The notes below the pieces were generated by a model that saw only the letters and a list, made by a program, of their open reading frames with translations, was not told the origin of the DNA and searched no databases. A stretch of 64,000 nt of DNA from Sambucus nigra (lineage: Eukaryota; Streptophyta; Magnoliopsida; Dipsacales; Adoxaceae): NCBI GenBank assembly GCA_949130495.1, contig OX422210.1:28742681-28806680 (forward strand). The letters run 5' to 3'. Below are positions 11,394 through 24,080 of the stretch, piece by piece (position 1 is the first letter of the stretch; each line of letters opens with the position of its first letter). Position numbers and translations under genes: made by a program.

Positions 11394-11753
11394 TGCTCTT
11401 GTGCGGACTTGTCCACATTTTAAGAATGCGGACCGGACATGTGTCACCTAACGGTGGGTCTAGAAATTATCACCTAAATTATAGGAACATTCTCTCTCTC
11501 TTTTGGGCTCATCGCTAGGTGACACATGTCCGGTCCACACTCTTAAAATGCGGACTAGTCCACATAAGAGCAGGACCGTATATATGTCCGCATTTTAAGA
11601 ATGCGGACCGGACATGTGTCACCTAACGGTGCATCTAGAAATTATCACCTAAATTATAGGCACAATCTCTCTCTCTTTTGGGCTCATCGTCAGGTGACAC
11701 ATGTCCAGTCCACACTCTTAAAATGCGGACTAGTCCACATAAGAGCAGGACCG
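11394..11753. mobile_element. Foldback MITE with a tandemly duplicated second copy
   Basis: The first unit (11394-11578) has long terminal inverted repeats. Its left arm begins TGCTCTTGTGCGGACT and its right arm is the complement of a sequence beginning TGCTCTTATGTGGACT; pairing runs for about 55 bases. A second unit (11586-11753) repeats 11411-11578 with a few substitutions at the same 168-bp length. Both sit in a TA tract that is uninterrupted in the right LTR (18342-18384), so the target was TA-rich. There is no coding capacity. Confidence 0.75.
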
Positions 11754-12964
11754 TATATATATATATATATATGCTTGGATGTTTTCTCCTACTTATGTGT
11801 GATAGTAGTGAGGGTAGATAGTGTGTATCTAAACAAAGATTTATCTACTTATGTGGGATAATAGTGAGATGATATAGTATGTATCTAAAGAACGTTTAAT
11901 CTACTAAAGAGTAAATAGTAGGGTGATTAGATAGTGTAAATCTAATTAATGATGATACTACTTACGTGTAAATAGTAGGAAGATGGATGGTGAATATCTA
12001 AAATAAAGTTTAAGTAGAGAAACTTAAATGGTAAGGCTTGAACCATAAAATATGTGAAATGGTAACGTAGGTTTAATAATAATAGAGGATAGATGTTAGT
12101 TATTAAGGGTATTCGATAGCTTATTGTATGGGTGGTACGAGTAAGTTAAGGATAATCTTAACTATGATTAAATGGTAGTTCAGGGTATTCGTTAACGTAC
12201 TGTATGGGCGGTACGGGTGAGCTAGACTGATTTGAGTCCTATTAGATACTTGATACCTAGTTAGATTGGGTAGCTTGACTAGGTGGGGCGTTAGGTGTGC
12301 ACTATAGATGAGAGGTGAGGAAAATCAAGGGAGTGTCCACAGCCTAACATGTGTATCTAATAACTGTTCATTTAAATTCATATTTAAATGCTTGCTAAAT
12401 ATTTTCTAATGATTTTTACTTGGGCTCTGACCCATACTTGCAAAAACCTTTTTCCAAAACCTTTTTAGTGTCCAGCCATAGAGATGCCAAGCAGGATGAT
12501 CTGTTCTAGGGATACGTAATTGCAGCACTTGTGAATGCTTGCAGGATTTGAAATTAGATGCTTTAGTTACTTCATTCCTAGTGTAGGGTGTAGTTCAGTA
12601 TTTCATTTGGGCGTGTTGGCCCTCAGTTATTTCTTTATGTCATTCAGACTATGTATTTGAATTTTATTTATATTGGAATTTTATTTGAATTTGGGAACCA
12701 ATGGTTTATTCGATATTATGTTATATCTGTTGCTTATCAGATGATTGTTATGCTTATTCATTTATTACGTGGATGGTTAGTTATTGTATTTGTTTCTACA
12801 TATTGTTTTGTTTAATAAAAAGATAAAATTTGGCACTAAATTTTTTGAATACTAGGTGTTTAGTAAATTTTTAAAAAGTTGCTAAGAATCAACCAAATGG
12901 AAATCCTGTTTTAATTTAATGAAGGCCTGATCATCCGGTATTTAATTAGGCGGGGTGTCATAGA

Positions 12965-12984
12965 TGGTATCAGAGCATCAGGTT
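12965..12984 (+). other. Primer-binding site of element A
   Basis: TGGTATCAGAGCATCAGG follows the LTR end after two bases. It matches the 3' end of initiator-Met tRNA as used by plant chromoviruses. The downstream leader resembles that of G (TGTCCTT, AGGATCTGTA and AGAGCC words). Confidence 0.9.
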
Positions 12985-13589
12985 GAGTGTCCTTAGGATC
13001 TGTACGGATTTTTACGTTTCAGCGTAGCATTCTTTAATATAGAGCCTTATGATAGTATTGTTGAATTTCCCTATGTATGCTACTTACGTTATCCTGCTAT
13101 TAAGTATAGTTGATGAGATTCTTGTGCTAGTTCATTGAGGTTTCTAACATCGAACATTATAGGACGACCATTGAGGGCCGTTAGAAGGACTGTATGAGGA
13201 GAGGCTTAGCAGAAGCTAAAGGGTATTCTGGAAATGGTGATCGTGATAGAAGTCACCATAATTATTGTTCAGGAAGGTGATGAAAGGATAATCACAAGGA
13301 CAGTAGTTTCCCCAAGCACTGTTATAGATTACAGTGGTGCAATCTTACACTCACCCAGCATAGTCAGCAAGGGGTGGGGAAAGTCAAAAGTACTCTTATG
13401 AGGAGACATCTATAAGGATTCAGGAAAAAGGGGAAGCGTGATAAGCCAATGGAAGGAAATAATCCAATGGCAACTGTGTAGGATGGAGTGCAACGATACT
13501 CATGATTAAAAATTTTGAGCAAAATTTTATGCTCATGGGAGAAGCATAGCATGATAAGAGTCAGTCATAACATATAAGAAGTATATGGA

Positions 13590-14300
13590 ATATAATGAGG
13601 AATTTGAGTACAATTTGATCGTAAGATCTTCCTTCTGCTGTTCGGAAAGAGATGCGAATGGAGTTTCGAAACTTATCACAAGTGTGCGAAATAAAGACCG
13701 AGCGTAAGGGAGAAGTTGACTTGTTTAATGAACTTCATACTCGACAAAGGGGGTATGGGGAATAAAAGGGTCCGTAAGTTGATAAGGGACTCGTGACTAG
13801 AATTCACAAGTGTGAGTGTAAACGGATAGGTTGACTAGTGTCGACGTCGTCAAGGTCGTATGTTTACAAGTTTATATCAACGCTTCCATGAGAAAGGAGC
13901 CTAGGGGTTAGAAAATCGAGCCAGAAAGAAAGATTGGATTTAAAAGTGTTAGAGAATCACCGCGGGAGGGTATACCTAATAGGGACCCATTTAAATGATT
14001 CAAATCAATTGAATTTCTACCAACTTACGATGGATTCAGTCAGGACCATCGATTCCAATGACGAGTTCCACAGGGCCAGCGGAGCCAAAGGGACAACGGG
14101 GGTGCAATCGAGGACAAGAATACCATGTTCGAGATAAGGATACACCGAGACATGGATAATAGGACCAGGACCAGAGACAAGGGAGTTCTTTGGTAGTGTC
14201 TCAATTATGGAGAGACGGGCCACGAGAAAAAGTATTGTTGAAGTGAGGTAGGGGCAACTATAGGATGAAATCATGGATGTACAACCATTGCAGCAGATTA
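13590..14300 (+). pseudogene. gag: Decayed gag with mutated zinc knuckle (A)
   Basis: Near 13610-13740 an FDRK stretch, then in another frame a PSAVRKEMRMEF stretch, correspond to the gag segment FDRKYFPSAVHTKM of element G; the change of frame shows an indel. At 14197-14238 the plus strand encodes C-L-N-Y-G-E-T-G-H-E-K-K-Y-C, a CX2CX4HX4C nucleic-acid-binding knuckle in which the second cysteine has become tyrosine. Stops are frequent between these islands. The protein would once have packaged the element RNA; now it is non-functional. Confidence 0.7.
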
Positions 14301-15690
14301 AGGGCCAGTCTCGATATTAAAGTTACATTTGGAGACCCAATGATCGGGCAAGGTAGATGACATAGAGATGTGTCTTATGTCTGAAGAGTAGGAACACATG
14401 TGTAGATCTTGTCTACAGCGAATTGGGGGAAGGAAGGGGATGCCCAATAGGGGCAACAGTCATAAGAAGTCCTGATTCAATTGGGACGAGGGTGTTATGT
14501 CCAGGAACCATTTGAATCGTCGATACTAGTGACAATTGAAAGTGTGAGTTTTATCCCGGGGCGATAGGAGTTTGTTTTGGACACGAGCGAGTCACAGAAA
14601 GTTTCTAATACTAGATTCACCTGTGAAACAGAATTAGTAAAGGTGTCGTTAATTTTAATATAGCGTGTATATGTTTACGGTTGAGTAGAAGGGATCTCTT
14701 TGGTTCCATCCGTAGGGAGGGGCAGGTGTGGACACTAAGAGGATACTTTACATTATGTGGCAGTTTTTGCTCTTTATGAGGGTTATAAGAAAAGAATATA
14801 TTATTATCTTATGTAGTGACTGGATACCGAGGGTTGGAGCAGTAGTAGACTATAGGGTAAGACTATTGTGCTCGTTATGCCAGGATAAGATATTTAGTTT
14901 CACGAGACATCTCCTGAAACAGGGTCAAGCCTGCATATATAGTGTATTGTATCGTAAACTTTGGTGAGTATAGTTATCCCGTTACATTTTATCCCAGTAA
15001 GTGGGGACTTTCACTGATGTGATTTAAGATATATCGGGTATACCGTTGATCGAAGAGATTTAGCTCATTGTTTCTTACATGCTATAACTTAGTGATAACT
15101 AGAAAATTGTATTGTGTGATGCCTTGGGAGACATAGGCCTAGACGATTTGATTTATATGTCGAGAGATAGGATTCGTGATATTTTAGTTATGTTCTTTGG
15201 ACCTATAAATTTTGTTGATAATTCTAGAAAATATTGCATTCAGAAAGTTCTTTGAACTTAGTTGCGGGATGTTACGCGTAGGGACCTTAATTAGCGTCGG
15301 AGTAATGAGATGTAATTGGATACTAATGCCTCGATTTTAAATTTTAATTATTGAACGTGTAGAGTAAACACTTTAAGCGGGGAGGTATTAAAAATAGAGG
15401 GTCAGTGGATGAGTGTATATATATATATATGATAGTGTGTTGCATAATAGACACAAATGAAGATATTTGTATTGTTATTTGTAATCCCAATGAGTAGGGC
15501 CGATTACTGACGTGATTCAAGGTAAACTGGCTTATTACAAAGTCGAGAGATATAACTCGTGATTTATTCGCGCAAAGAAACTAGTGATAGTAAGAGCTCC
15601 ATATTATATATTATCTTTTGTAACATAGGATTGGATGAGTATACCTTTATGTCAATAGAAGGGAATTTTAAGGGGCACTTACTATGGACT
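14301..15690 (+). other. Interior of A, no recognisable pol
   Basis: This 1.4-kb stretch lies where protease to integrase should be. I looked for D-[ST]-G, FxDD, DxE-type RNase H and HHCC or D,D35E patterns in the plus frames and found none that I can defend. A short (TA)n tract lies at about 15416-15430. Confidence 0.5.
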
Positions 15691-15696
15691 AAGGGC

Positions 15697-15840
15697 CTAA
15701 CGGATCTCAACGACCAACAATGTTAGGTAGTAGTGTATCAGGGGGGTTCCTTGTTTGGATTTTTCTTTGCGAGATATCCCACGCATGAAACTTAGAGCAA
15801 CGTTGGAAGTGGGTAGATGTTTGGTCTTTAGGACATGGGT
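15697..15840 (+). repeat. Block shared by elements A and B before the 3' LTR
   Basis: The plus strand here aligns with two minus-strand stretches in element B (about 24077-23945 and 23790-23645). The translation gives L-T-D-L-N-D-Q-Q-C, then a stop, V-V-V-Y-Q and S-L-F-G-F; B gives L-T-D-L-N-N-R-Q-C-Y-A-V-V-Y-Q and S-L-F-G-F. It lies about 270 bases upstream of the polypurine tract. I recognise no family. Confidence 0.55.
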
Positions 15841-16108
15841 TTAGTACTGTGGGTATTGTTCATTTTTACAGTTATATCTGAGGGATAATAACTATGTGAT
15901 ATTTGAGGCTAGTGGAGCCACGTATCGTTTGTGCAATTATGCATGAGTATAGGGTGTATGGACGCTCTAGGTAGTTAAATTATGTTAATATTATCCACTA
16001 CTAAGGGATAGAAGAAAAGTATGTAGTGGTCCTAAATGGATGATTTAGGTAGCGTAAAAACCTTGGAGTACTAGCCTTATCCAAACTTCGAGGACGAAAT
16101 TCCTTTAT

Positions 16109-16121
16109 AAGGGGAGCAGTA
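16109..16121 (+). other. Polypurine tract of element A
   Basis: AAGGGGAGCAGTA directly precedes the right LTR start TGTAATAACCC. The upstream words TTCGAGGACGAAATTC are typical just before the 3' LTR of plant chromoviruses. Confidence 0.75.
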
Positions 16122-18340
16122 TGTAATAACCCATATTTTGGAGAATATGTAAATTAATTATATTGGTGATTTATACATTTATTTAATTTGGAGAAATTAT
16201 TTAATTCGGATGATTTAGATTTAATTAATTCAGTTTAAGCTAATTTCATGCGTGCCGTAATTTTAGGTGAAAATAAGATAATTTTAAAATTAACTTGGAT
16301 GGTGATTTTGAGGTCACGTTTTATTTTGAAAGGGTCGAAATAGTCAAAAAAGTGTACCCAGGGGTATAGTGTGGATCCTGGAACGATTTTAGGTCAACCC
16401 GAAACTATTTAAGGGCTTTTCGGTCATTTAGGAGTTTGTGGTTTAGAGAACTCCGAAAATACTAAGTCTTATATCTGATATTTGAGAAAGGAACTAGGGT
16501 TACCACAATCTTCAATCGGTTGCACCGAACGAAACAAAATCGAGATCGGAGCGAGGGGAGAACCACCACACCATCTTATCAACGAATTTCAGACATGCTA
16601 TTGAGGGGTAAGTATTTAAATGGCAATTTTTATTAAGCATGTTATAATACCCATGTAGATTAGGGTTTAATTTCATGCTTTTGGAAGCTTTATATGAATT
16701 TGGAAGGGTTTAATTCATAAACTAAAGTAGGAATGTATGTAGGCATGTTCCTTAATGATGATAATATGAAATCATTGGGTTTGGTTTGGTTAATAAGAGA
16801 GAAATCTGAGTTTTGGATTAATATAGATGATGAACATGAGAAAACTAGGGTTTTATGTTTATTAAAGGAGAATTTGATTCTTGGATTGAATCTTTGAAGT
16901 TATTTGTGTAAACTTTTCATCAAAAATTATCCCTATGTGAAGATAAAATGATATTTAAATATATTTGATGATTAATATTGAATCTTGGTGGGTTCTTGGT
17001 TGAAGAACATGAATCTTGAATGACTTAGGATTTAATTGATGAACACAAGATGTCAATCTGCTAGAATTTTTGAAGTAACTTTAAATGTATGCCATTTTAA
17101 TTGTACTTATAATTAGAGTGTGATACATACATGTATAGAAATATCTATGTATTATCTTTCTAATGATCTTTGAATCGGGTCAATCAGAGTTTTGTAGAGG
17201 GAGTAATAGATGTTGTATTACAAGGTGTTTGATCTGCCAGCATAGTCATCGACCAGAATTTTTGACATAACTTTAAATGTATTCCATTTCAATTATCCTT
17301 AGAATTAGAGCGCGATCCATGCATGTCTGGAAATCTCTATGTCTTACCTTTCTAATGAGCTTTGAATAAGGTCAATCGGAGTTTTGTATAGGGAGTAATC
17401 AACATTTTACCACAGGGTGTTTAATCTGCTAGAAAATTTACGACTCGATTTGGTTTACCTAATTTTGACAGTTTTCCCTTTTTAAGCCCAGAACTTGCGG
17501 ATAACTATCGGGGGAATTTTTGGAATATATTTAGAATTTAACTAGGGATATATTTTATGACAGTAGGCCTTGATAGGCTTGATACTTAGTCACGTATTTG
17601 AGAGTTAAGGCTAAGGCTACTTGGGCTTAATTATTAATGTAACAATTTAAGAAATTGAAAATGGATTGTGGATAGGACAAGGGAAATTATGAGGTAGACC
17701 AGTAGGACAATAGTGGATTAACTACTGAATTAACTTAGGGGGTAACAATAGGCCCTTCATGTAGAGAATAATACTAGGGAATATACGATAGAGAACACAT
17801 ATCAAATAAAATTGTACAGTGAGCATTCGAGAGAAAAATACTACGTACGGGTGATAATCATAGGTTGAGTGTACACCTATATGGATTGATTTTTATAGGT
17901 TGAGTGTATACCTATACGGTTTTATTATTATAGGTCGTTTGTGTACCTATATTGAATATATATATGGATAGGTTATGTGTATGCCTAGTATGTATTATTA
18001 TGTGTATGATATACCTACGCTGCTTGCCATCGGATGGAAGTTCCGCGTCGTGGACGGTCTTATCTTGATGAGCCCATTGGGGGGATTTTTGACTTGTACC
18101 TAGAACATAGGACCTTGGATACGTACTATCTGAGAGTATGATAGTTTTGACGGTTGAATATGAGCATAGGTATGTGCGTGACCCATTTTACTGGGGACTA
18201 TGTTCCCCTCCATTATGTGTGATTTGTATTTTGTGTTCGAGGAGACAGACCGAACCATTTGTCCTTGATATAGTACGAGAGGTACTTGGACTGATAGCAG
18301 AGTGCGCGAATGTGCATCACGGTGGCCAAACCGGTGGATG

Positions 18341-18386
<46 letters not shown>

Positions 18387-19544
18387 TTGGATGGTATCTC
18401 CTACTTATGTGTGACAGTAGTGAGGCTAGATAGTGTGTAACTAAACAAAGATTTATCTGCTTATGTGGGATAATAGTGAGATGATATAGTATGTATCTAA
18501 AGAATGATTAATCTACTAAAGAGTAAATAGTAGAGAGATTAGATAGTGTAAATCTAATTAATGATGAATCTACTAAGGTGTAAATAGTAGGAATATGGAT
18601 GGTGAATATCTAAAATAAAATTTAAGTAGAGAAACTTAAATGGTAAGGCTTGAACCATAAAATATGAGAAATGGTAATGTGGGTTTAATAATAATAGAGG
18701 AGAGATGTTAGTTATTAAGGGTTTTCTGTAGCTTATTGTATAGGCAGTACGAGTAAGTTAAGGAGAATCTTAACTATGATTAAATGGTACTTTAGGTTAT
18801 TCGATGATGTACTGTATGGGCGATACGGGTGAGCTAGACTGATTTGAGGCCTAATTGATACTTGAGACCTAGTTAGATTGGGTAACTTGACTAGGTGGCA
18901 CATCAGGTGTGCACTATAGATAAGAGGTAAGGAAACTCAAGGGAGTGTCCGCAGTCTAACATGTATAACTGTTCATTTAAATTGATATTTAAATGCTTAC
19001 TAAATATTTTCAAATGATGTTTACTTAGGCTCTGACCCGTACTTGCAAAAACCTTTTTCCAAAACCTTTTAGGTGGCCATCCATAGGGATGCCAAGCAGG
19101 ATGATATGTTCCAGGGATGTGTAGCTTCGGCACTTGAGGATGCTTGCAGGATTTGAAATTAGACTCTTCAGTTACTTAATTCCTAGTGTAGGGTGCAGTT
19201 CAGTATTTCATTCGGGCGTGTTGGCTCTCAGTTATTTCTTTATGTTGGTTAGACTATGTATTTGAATTTTATTTATATTGAACTTTTATTTGAATTTGGG
19301 AACCAGTGATTTATTCGGTGTTATTTTATATTCGTTGCTTATCATATGATTGTTCATCTTATTCATTTATTACGTGTATGGTTAGTTATTGTATTTGTTC
19401 CCGCATATTGTTTTGTTTAATAAAAAGATAAAATTTGGCATCGACTTTTTTGAATACTAGGTTGTTAGTAAATGTTTTAAAAAGTCCTTGACATTGATGC
19501 TAAGAATCAACCAAATGGAAATCATGTTTTAATTTAATGAAGGC
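16122..19544 (+). repeat. Right LTR of element A, 3' truncated
   Basis: It aligns with 9107-12962 along its length, minus the MITE units. Similarity ends at about 19544 within AATTTAATGAAGGC; the expected terminus (CCGGTATTTAATTAGG and GGGGTGTCATA) is missing or altered beyond recognition. Sequence after this point belongs to the minus-strand LTR of B. Confidence 0.8.
18342..18384. repeat. (TA)n microsatellite in the right A LTR
   Basis: About 21 TA units. The left LTR has the tract at the same place, split by the MITE units, and the LTR fragment at 38500-39714 also has a TA tract at the equivalent position. Confidence 0.95.
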
Positions 19545-22500
19545 TTTGACATCTGACTATCTCATGTCAATAATACAATATATACATCTCTAGTATATGT
19601 AATACACGAATCCAAATAATAAGTATGTAGGTACACATCCCTATCATAGGCCATATACATCTCTAGCATAGGAAATATACAAGTTCGAAGTATTAACACA
19701 TAAGTGGGCATCCATACTATATGTCATATACATCTCTAGTACAACACATAAACCGGTAACCGCCACAACATAGTCACCTATGTTAGGAGGAAAGTCTCTA
19801 CTCACCTCTAACATCTATACAAAGGTACAACCTCTGACATGTATAAATAACTAAACTGTTCTCATGCCTGCACATAATGAAGGACTATCCTTATTACCTT
19901 CGGAGATCACTCACACGTACTAGGTAGAGTATCAGGTTGTCACAACCCTAACACTTCATCATTACGCCTACCCATCATCCATATGGCCCACCATACCAAA
20001 GACCATATGATGAAATCTCTCCGTGAACCCTATCGGTACACAGATACCTAAGTGTAAGAACTTGGGTAAAATGACTATGGAAATCTCATATACTCACCGA
20101 GACACAATCGTAGTTCGCCCCGTACGTGCCACATAATGGAATCCCTCCTAGTACATCATCGTGAGTGTTTACAAATGGTATGTATAGCACATAAAATATC
20201 CATTTAATTATAACCCTCGCTAACGGGTTGAATCAAACAAACATATAAACATACCTAACCAATGCAAACGAATTACATTTACAACCCTCACTAATGGGAT
20301 ACAACATAACGTACATGACCCTTACTAACGGGTTAAGATAAATCACACACACATTCTGACCCTAATTCTATCGTGTCATAGTCATACGAGGATTGCTATT
20401 ATAAAAAGGTATATAACATCTATAACCTTATATTCATCTGGTAATATCATAAAAAGGTATATTACATCTATAACCACATATTCTTCCCATAAAACATTAA
20501 CTCTGGCCTCTCGGGTTCTCTAGACTAGGTGTAGTCTCACCCTATCATACATTAAAAATCATACATCAGTTATATCCAATCTCGATTAGACATAGTCATT
20601 TCTTCCAAGACACTATGTCTAGGTATAATCGCACACCTAATTTAATTGAAACCACGTTACATAATAACTAGAACCCCCATTTTCTCACATAAAGATTGTC
20701 TAGACACAATACACTGAAGATGGGGCTTGTTATACAATCTATAACATTCTTAGCATCGACCATAATAAATATTCATATAATGAATCTCATTTGAATTAAA
20801 ACTGAATTAAATAACAGTGAATAATAAATGATACCAATATCTACATCCAAAAAAATAAAAACCAACATGAACAAATATTGTCTCAACTCATAATAAAAAA
20901 TAACTCCCGGCTTCTGCCCTTACAATAATTAAAAATAAATAACGACGGGAAGGAGTAAAAACCTAATCTAGAATCAATAAATGAATCTTCTAGGAATAGC
21001 TCTTGACAACAAGTCTGATATTCCTTCAGTACCGTTGTCCCTATCTGAATAAACCTGGGGGAACCTTTTTATTTTAGGTCATTGCCCTAGAGTTGCAATA
21101 ATCAACTTATTTAATTTAAAATGCAATAGTACTGTTGATTCAAAGTAAGCAAACTTCCATCGTCACTCACATATGGTAAATACCTCACCTCTCAGCTAAA
21201 ATATGATATTTCCCAAGTAATAGAAATGAATCCCGAAATATTTGATAGTGACAGAGACAATTTAATGTAAGAAGCATTAAGTGTAACTATCATGTTGAAC
21301 CGTACTTATCTACACTCATCTTATTTATGCCCGAAGTACCCCAGTCATGTTACTTATAAATGTGACACAACATCTATTTCATTTATTGCATAACATAAGG
21401 GTCTATGAATTATTGCCGGCATTTTTACAGTTGAATTTATTCAATTCAATTAATATACTTAAATATATGTCCTTTCATATATGTGACACTCATGGCATCT
21501 ACCAATAGTGTCTCATTCATGCTCTATCGATAAGTCCGAGGGAATCGCTATCCAAGTCGGACATCATAAATACACATAAGTACGGCAGTCCCTATGCAGT
21601 ATACCAGTTCACGCCCCATACCTAGCGGTGACAAAGGCTCCCAGCATCAACACCTACCTCTCATAGATGACGCCACTACGTAGTACCAAAATGACCTACA
21701 CATCATTAAGACCATCTGTGCTGACGTGTGCTACGTATTCCTGAACGTACGAAACCCCAAGCCGATAGGACAGTCCACGAACATTGGTATGTTCACACAG
21801 GTACACAAAAATATATATTCTTATTCCCATACAAGTATAAGTAACTACTCTATAATTACCCAAGATTTTCCTAAAATGGTTTCCCATAATTAATAATCGA
21901 ACCTCCAGTTTGTTATTAATTCCTTTAATTTTTCATAAGACTATTTAACTAACTAGTTAGTGTAGGCCTTTATTTAAATCGTGACACTCCAACATTTTTA
22001 ATAAAAACCCTCGTATGCCCAAACATGGTTTTATTAACTCGCGTGGGTTTATTAAATCAGCCCTAACGTTTCCCCGGCCCAAACTCGGCCTGCCCCTAAA
22101 GCCGAATTGATTCGGTCCTTGGCCGAATTAATTCTCTACCAGGCCTAATCGATTCTCTCCAAGGTCAAATCGATTCAGATCTGGGCAGAAGCCCATAACT
22201 GTTTCATTTTTCCAACTTCAAAGATTCTATTCTTTCTCTCCAAATTTCCTCCAATGGTTAATTTGCTTCAATTATCATACTAATAAGTTCCTAAGGCTTA
22301 TTATTCCATCTTGGAAGAATAAATAACATAAATTAACATATATAAGGAGTTTCAAATCCCAGAATTCCCATCAATTGTAATGGTTCTAATCTAGAATTTC
22401 TAATGTTAATCCACCTAGATTTAAGTCATACTGCAACAGGAAATATGGGGTGTAATTCTTTACAATATCAGTCTTTCAAACATGGATTCAAACCCTCTAC

Positions 22501-23342
22501 ATATACATCAAGATTTTCAACATAATCAGGATTCCTAGCACATGAGTTCTAATCATTCAAATCAAATTTCAATCACCTTAATTTATGTGTTAATTTGCCT
22601 AACATTCGATTAGCCTTTCTGCATGCATGAGATTAATTCCTGTCCTTTTAATCATCAATTTCATCCTAAGAAAACCCAGAAATCATAAGTCATTTACTAC
22701 GATGACTCAACCTCTACATTGAATACATAAATTAAGCAAGAAGATTCTTGCCTGGTTATGGTGATGAGTGATTTCTTCCTTGAATCCTTGTTCTTCCTCC
22801 TCTTAGGCCTCTGTTCCTTTCTCTCTTGAGGTGGGGTTGCTAGGGTTATGTTTTGATTACTAGTGGGGGGTTATTACTCTTGCTCCTAATCTTATATTGA
22901 TCCTAATTCCCGAGTTAGGCATATAATCCCATTTTTTTATCCCCATATGGGCCCGAATCCATACCCATACTAGCCCAAAGGTCTCCCGACTTATATACCT
23001 ATGCCCTAAGACCATTTTTTAGAAGTCTAAAACACTTAAACGGGTTCCTAACGCCTCCCAAAATGTGTTCCAATTATTTTCATTTCACTTAGACATTTTT
23101 ATTGTATATAAACGACATGCACCCATAAATTTACTAACGTGTGATTTATTTTTCACTGGTGAACTCATTATGTCAAATTGAGTCTTGTATTTACATTATC
23201 ATGAGTAAATTTTTATTTTCAATTTAAATCTTACCCATTTAAATTTAAATTCCACCCGCTTTGTTTTATTCTCAAAATTAATTTGAAATTATTAAGTTTA
23301 TTTATATCGTAATATTTTACTCTAAAAATATGGAGTATTACA
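19545..23342 (-). repeat. 3' LTR of element B
   Basis: The LTR starts TGTAATACTCCATATTTTT on the minus strand, a variant of the TGTAATACCCCGTATTTT start of A, D and G. About 1.2 kb in (22185-22085) it has a cluster of GCCGAATTGATTCGG-like palindromes. Between about 19585 and 19740 the word CATATACATCTCTAG is repeated with variations. The LTR resembles fragment D (29850-31463) over its first 1.5 kb, at roughly three quarters identity by eye. Its terminal ~430 bases are absent here. Confidence 0.75.
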
Positions 23343-23355
23343 TTCTCCTCCCATT
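23343..23355 (-). other. Polypurine tract of element B
   Basis: The minus strand reads AATGGGAGGAGAA immediately before the LTR start TGTAATACTCC. This fixes both the element orientation and the fact that 19545-23342 is the 3' LTR. Confidence 0.75.
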
Positions 23356-23639
23356 ATAATAGAATTCTATCCTCGGAATTCACTGAAGCTTAACCTTATA
23401 TTTTAATCCGCATCATTTACGCAAGTTTTACACCCAATTAATCCATACCCATATCCCACGAGATAGAAGAAAAGGCTCACCCATGCCTATCATAACATCA
23501 CTGGGGTGTCCATATATTTCTACATTATATGTACACACACATAGCAATAACAAAGATTAATGACACCTATACATCCGATTTCTACCATTCATACCAGGAA
23601 TATCTATACATCCAGTATACCACCACATTTGTATATGTA

Positions 23640-24080
23640 AAAAGAAAATAATCGCCTTAGTATCCGACCTCCCTCAACTCCTGACTTTTGCTAATTTCGT
23701 GTGTGGGACGTCTCGTAAGCGAAATCCAAACAAGAAACCCTCCCGATACATTATTACACGGCTTAGTCAGTTATTGAGATCCATCGACCCAAGACTAAAA
23801 GGAAAAATAAAACTAAATGTTTGCGGTAAACATGTAAATTCCAACTTGTGCCATTTCCAACTGAAATCTCATCTTACCTAAGGGACACACTAAATCTTGA
23901 CAAATTTCCAGTGTGATAATACCAAGGACAATAACCAAAATGCCCTAGAATCTAACATCTCTCAACTCCCGACATTTCCTGATTTTGTGCGTGGGATGTC
24001 TTGCGAGCGAAATCCAAATAAGGAAACCTCCTGATACACTACTGCATAGCATTGTCGGTTATTGAGATCTGTTAGTAAAG
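23640..24080 (-). repeat. Two diverged copies of the A/B shared block
   Basis: The words GCGAAATCCAAA, CCCGA/CCTGATACA and TTATTGAGATC recur with an offset of 288 bases (for example GAAATCCAAA at 23721 and 24009). On the minus strand the left-lying copy is the more decayed; the other encodes about 38 open codons ending G-N-V-G-S. Both match the single block in element A at 15697-15840. They lie between the place of pol and the polypurine tract. Confidence 0.6.

Larger units (their letters stand above)
9107..12962 (+). repeat. Left LTR of element A
   Basis: It starts TGTAACACCCCGTATTTT and ends GGCGGGGTGTCATA, immediately before the primer site. Internal landmarks shared with the right LTR include a ~190-bp tandem duplication (10088-10455), a GGTTGAGTGTATACC cluster (10890-10975), a (TA)n tract near 11375 and the GGGCTCTGACCC box near 12420. 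It is longer than the right LTR mainly because two MITE-derived units (11394-11753) lie inside the TA tract. Confidence 0.85.
9107..19544 (+). mobile_element. Element A: decayed Ty3/gypsy chromovirus
   Basis: Two long direct repeats (9107-12962 and 16122-19544) flank a 3.16-kb interior. The left one is followed by a TGGTATCAGAGC primer site, the right one preceded by a purine tract. The interior keeps a gag remnant with a zinc knuckle, but I find no RT, RNase H or integrase; the intact neighbour G has 4.85 kb in the same interval, so much of pol has been lost. The two LTRs differ at many sites by eye, so insertion is old. The right LTR lacks its final ~40 bases and no target duplication can be verified. 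Confidence 0.85.
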
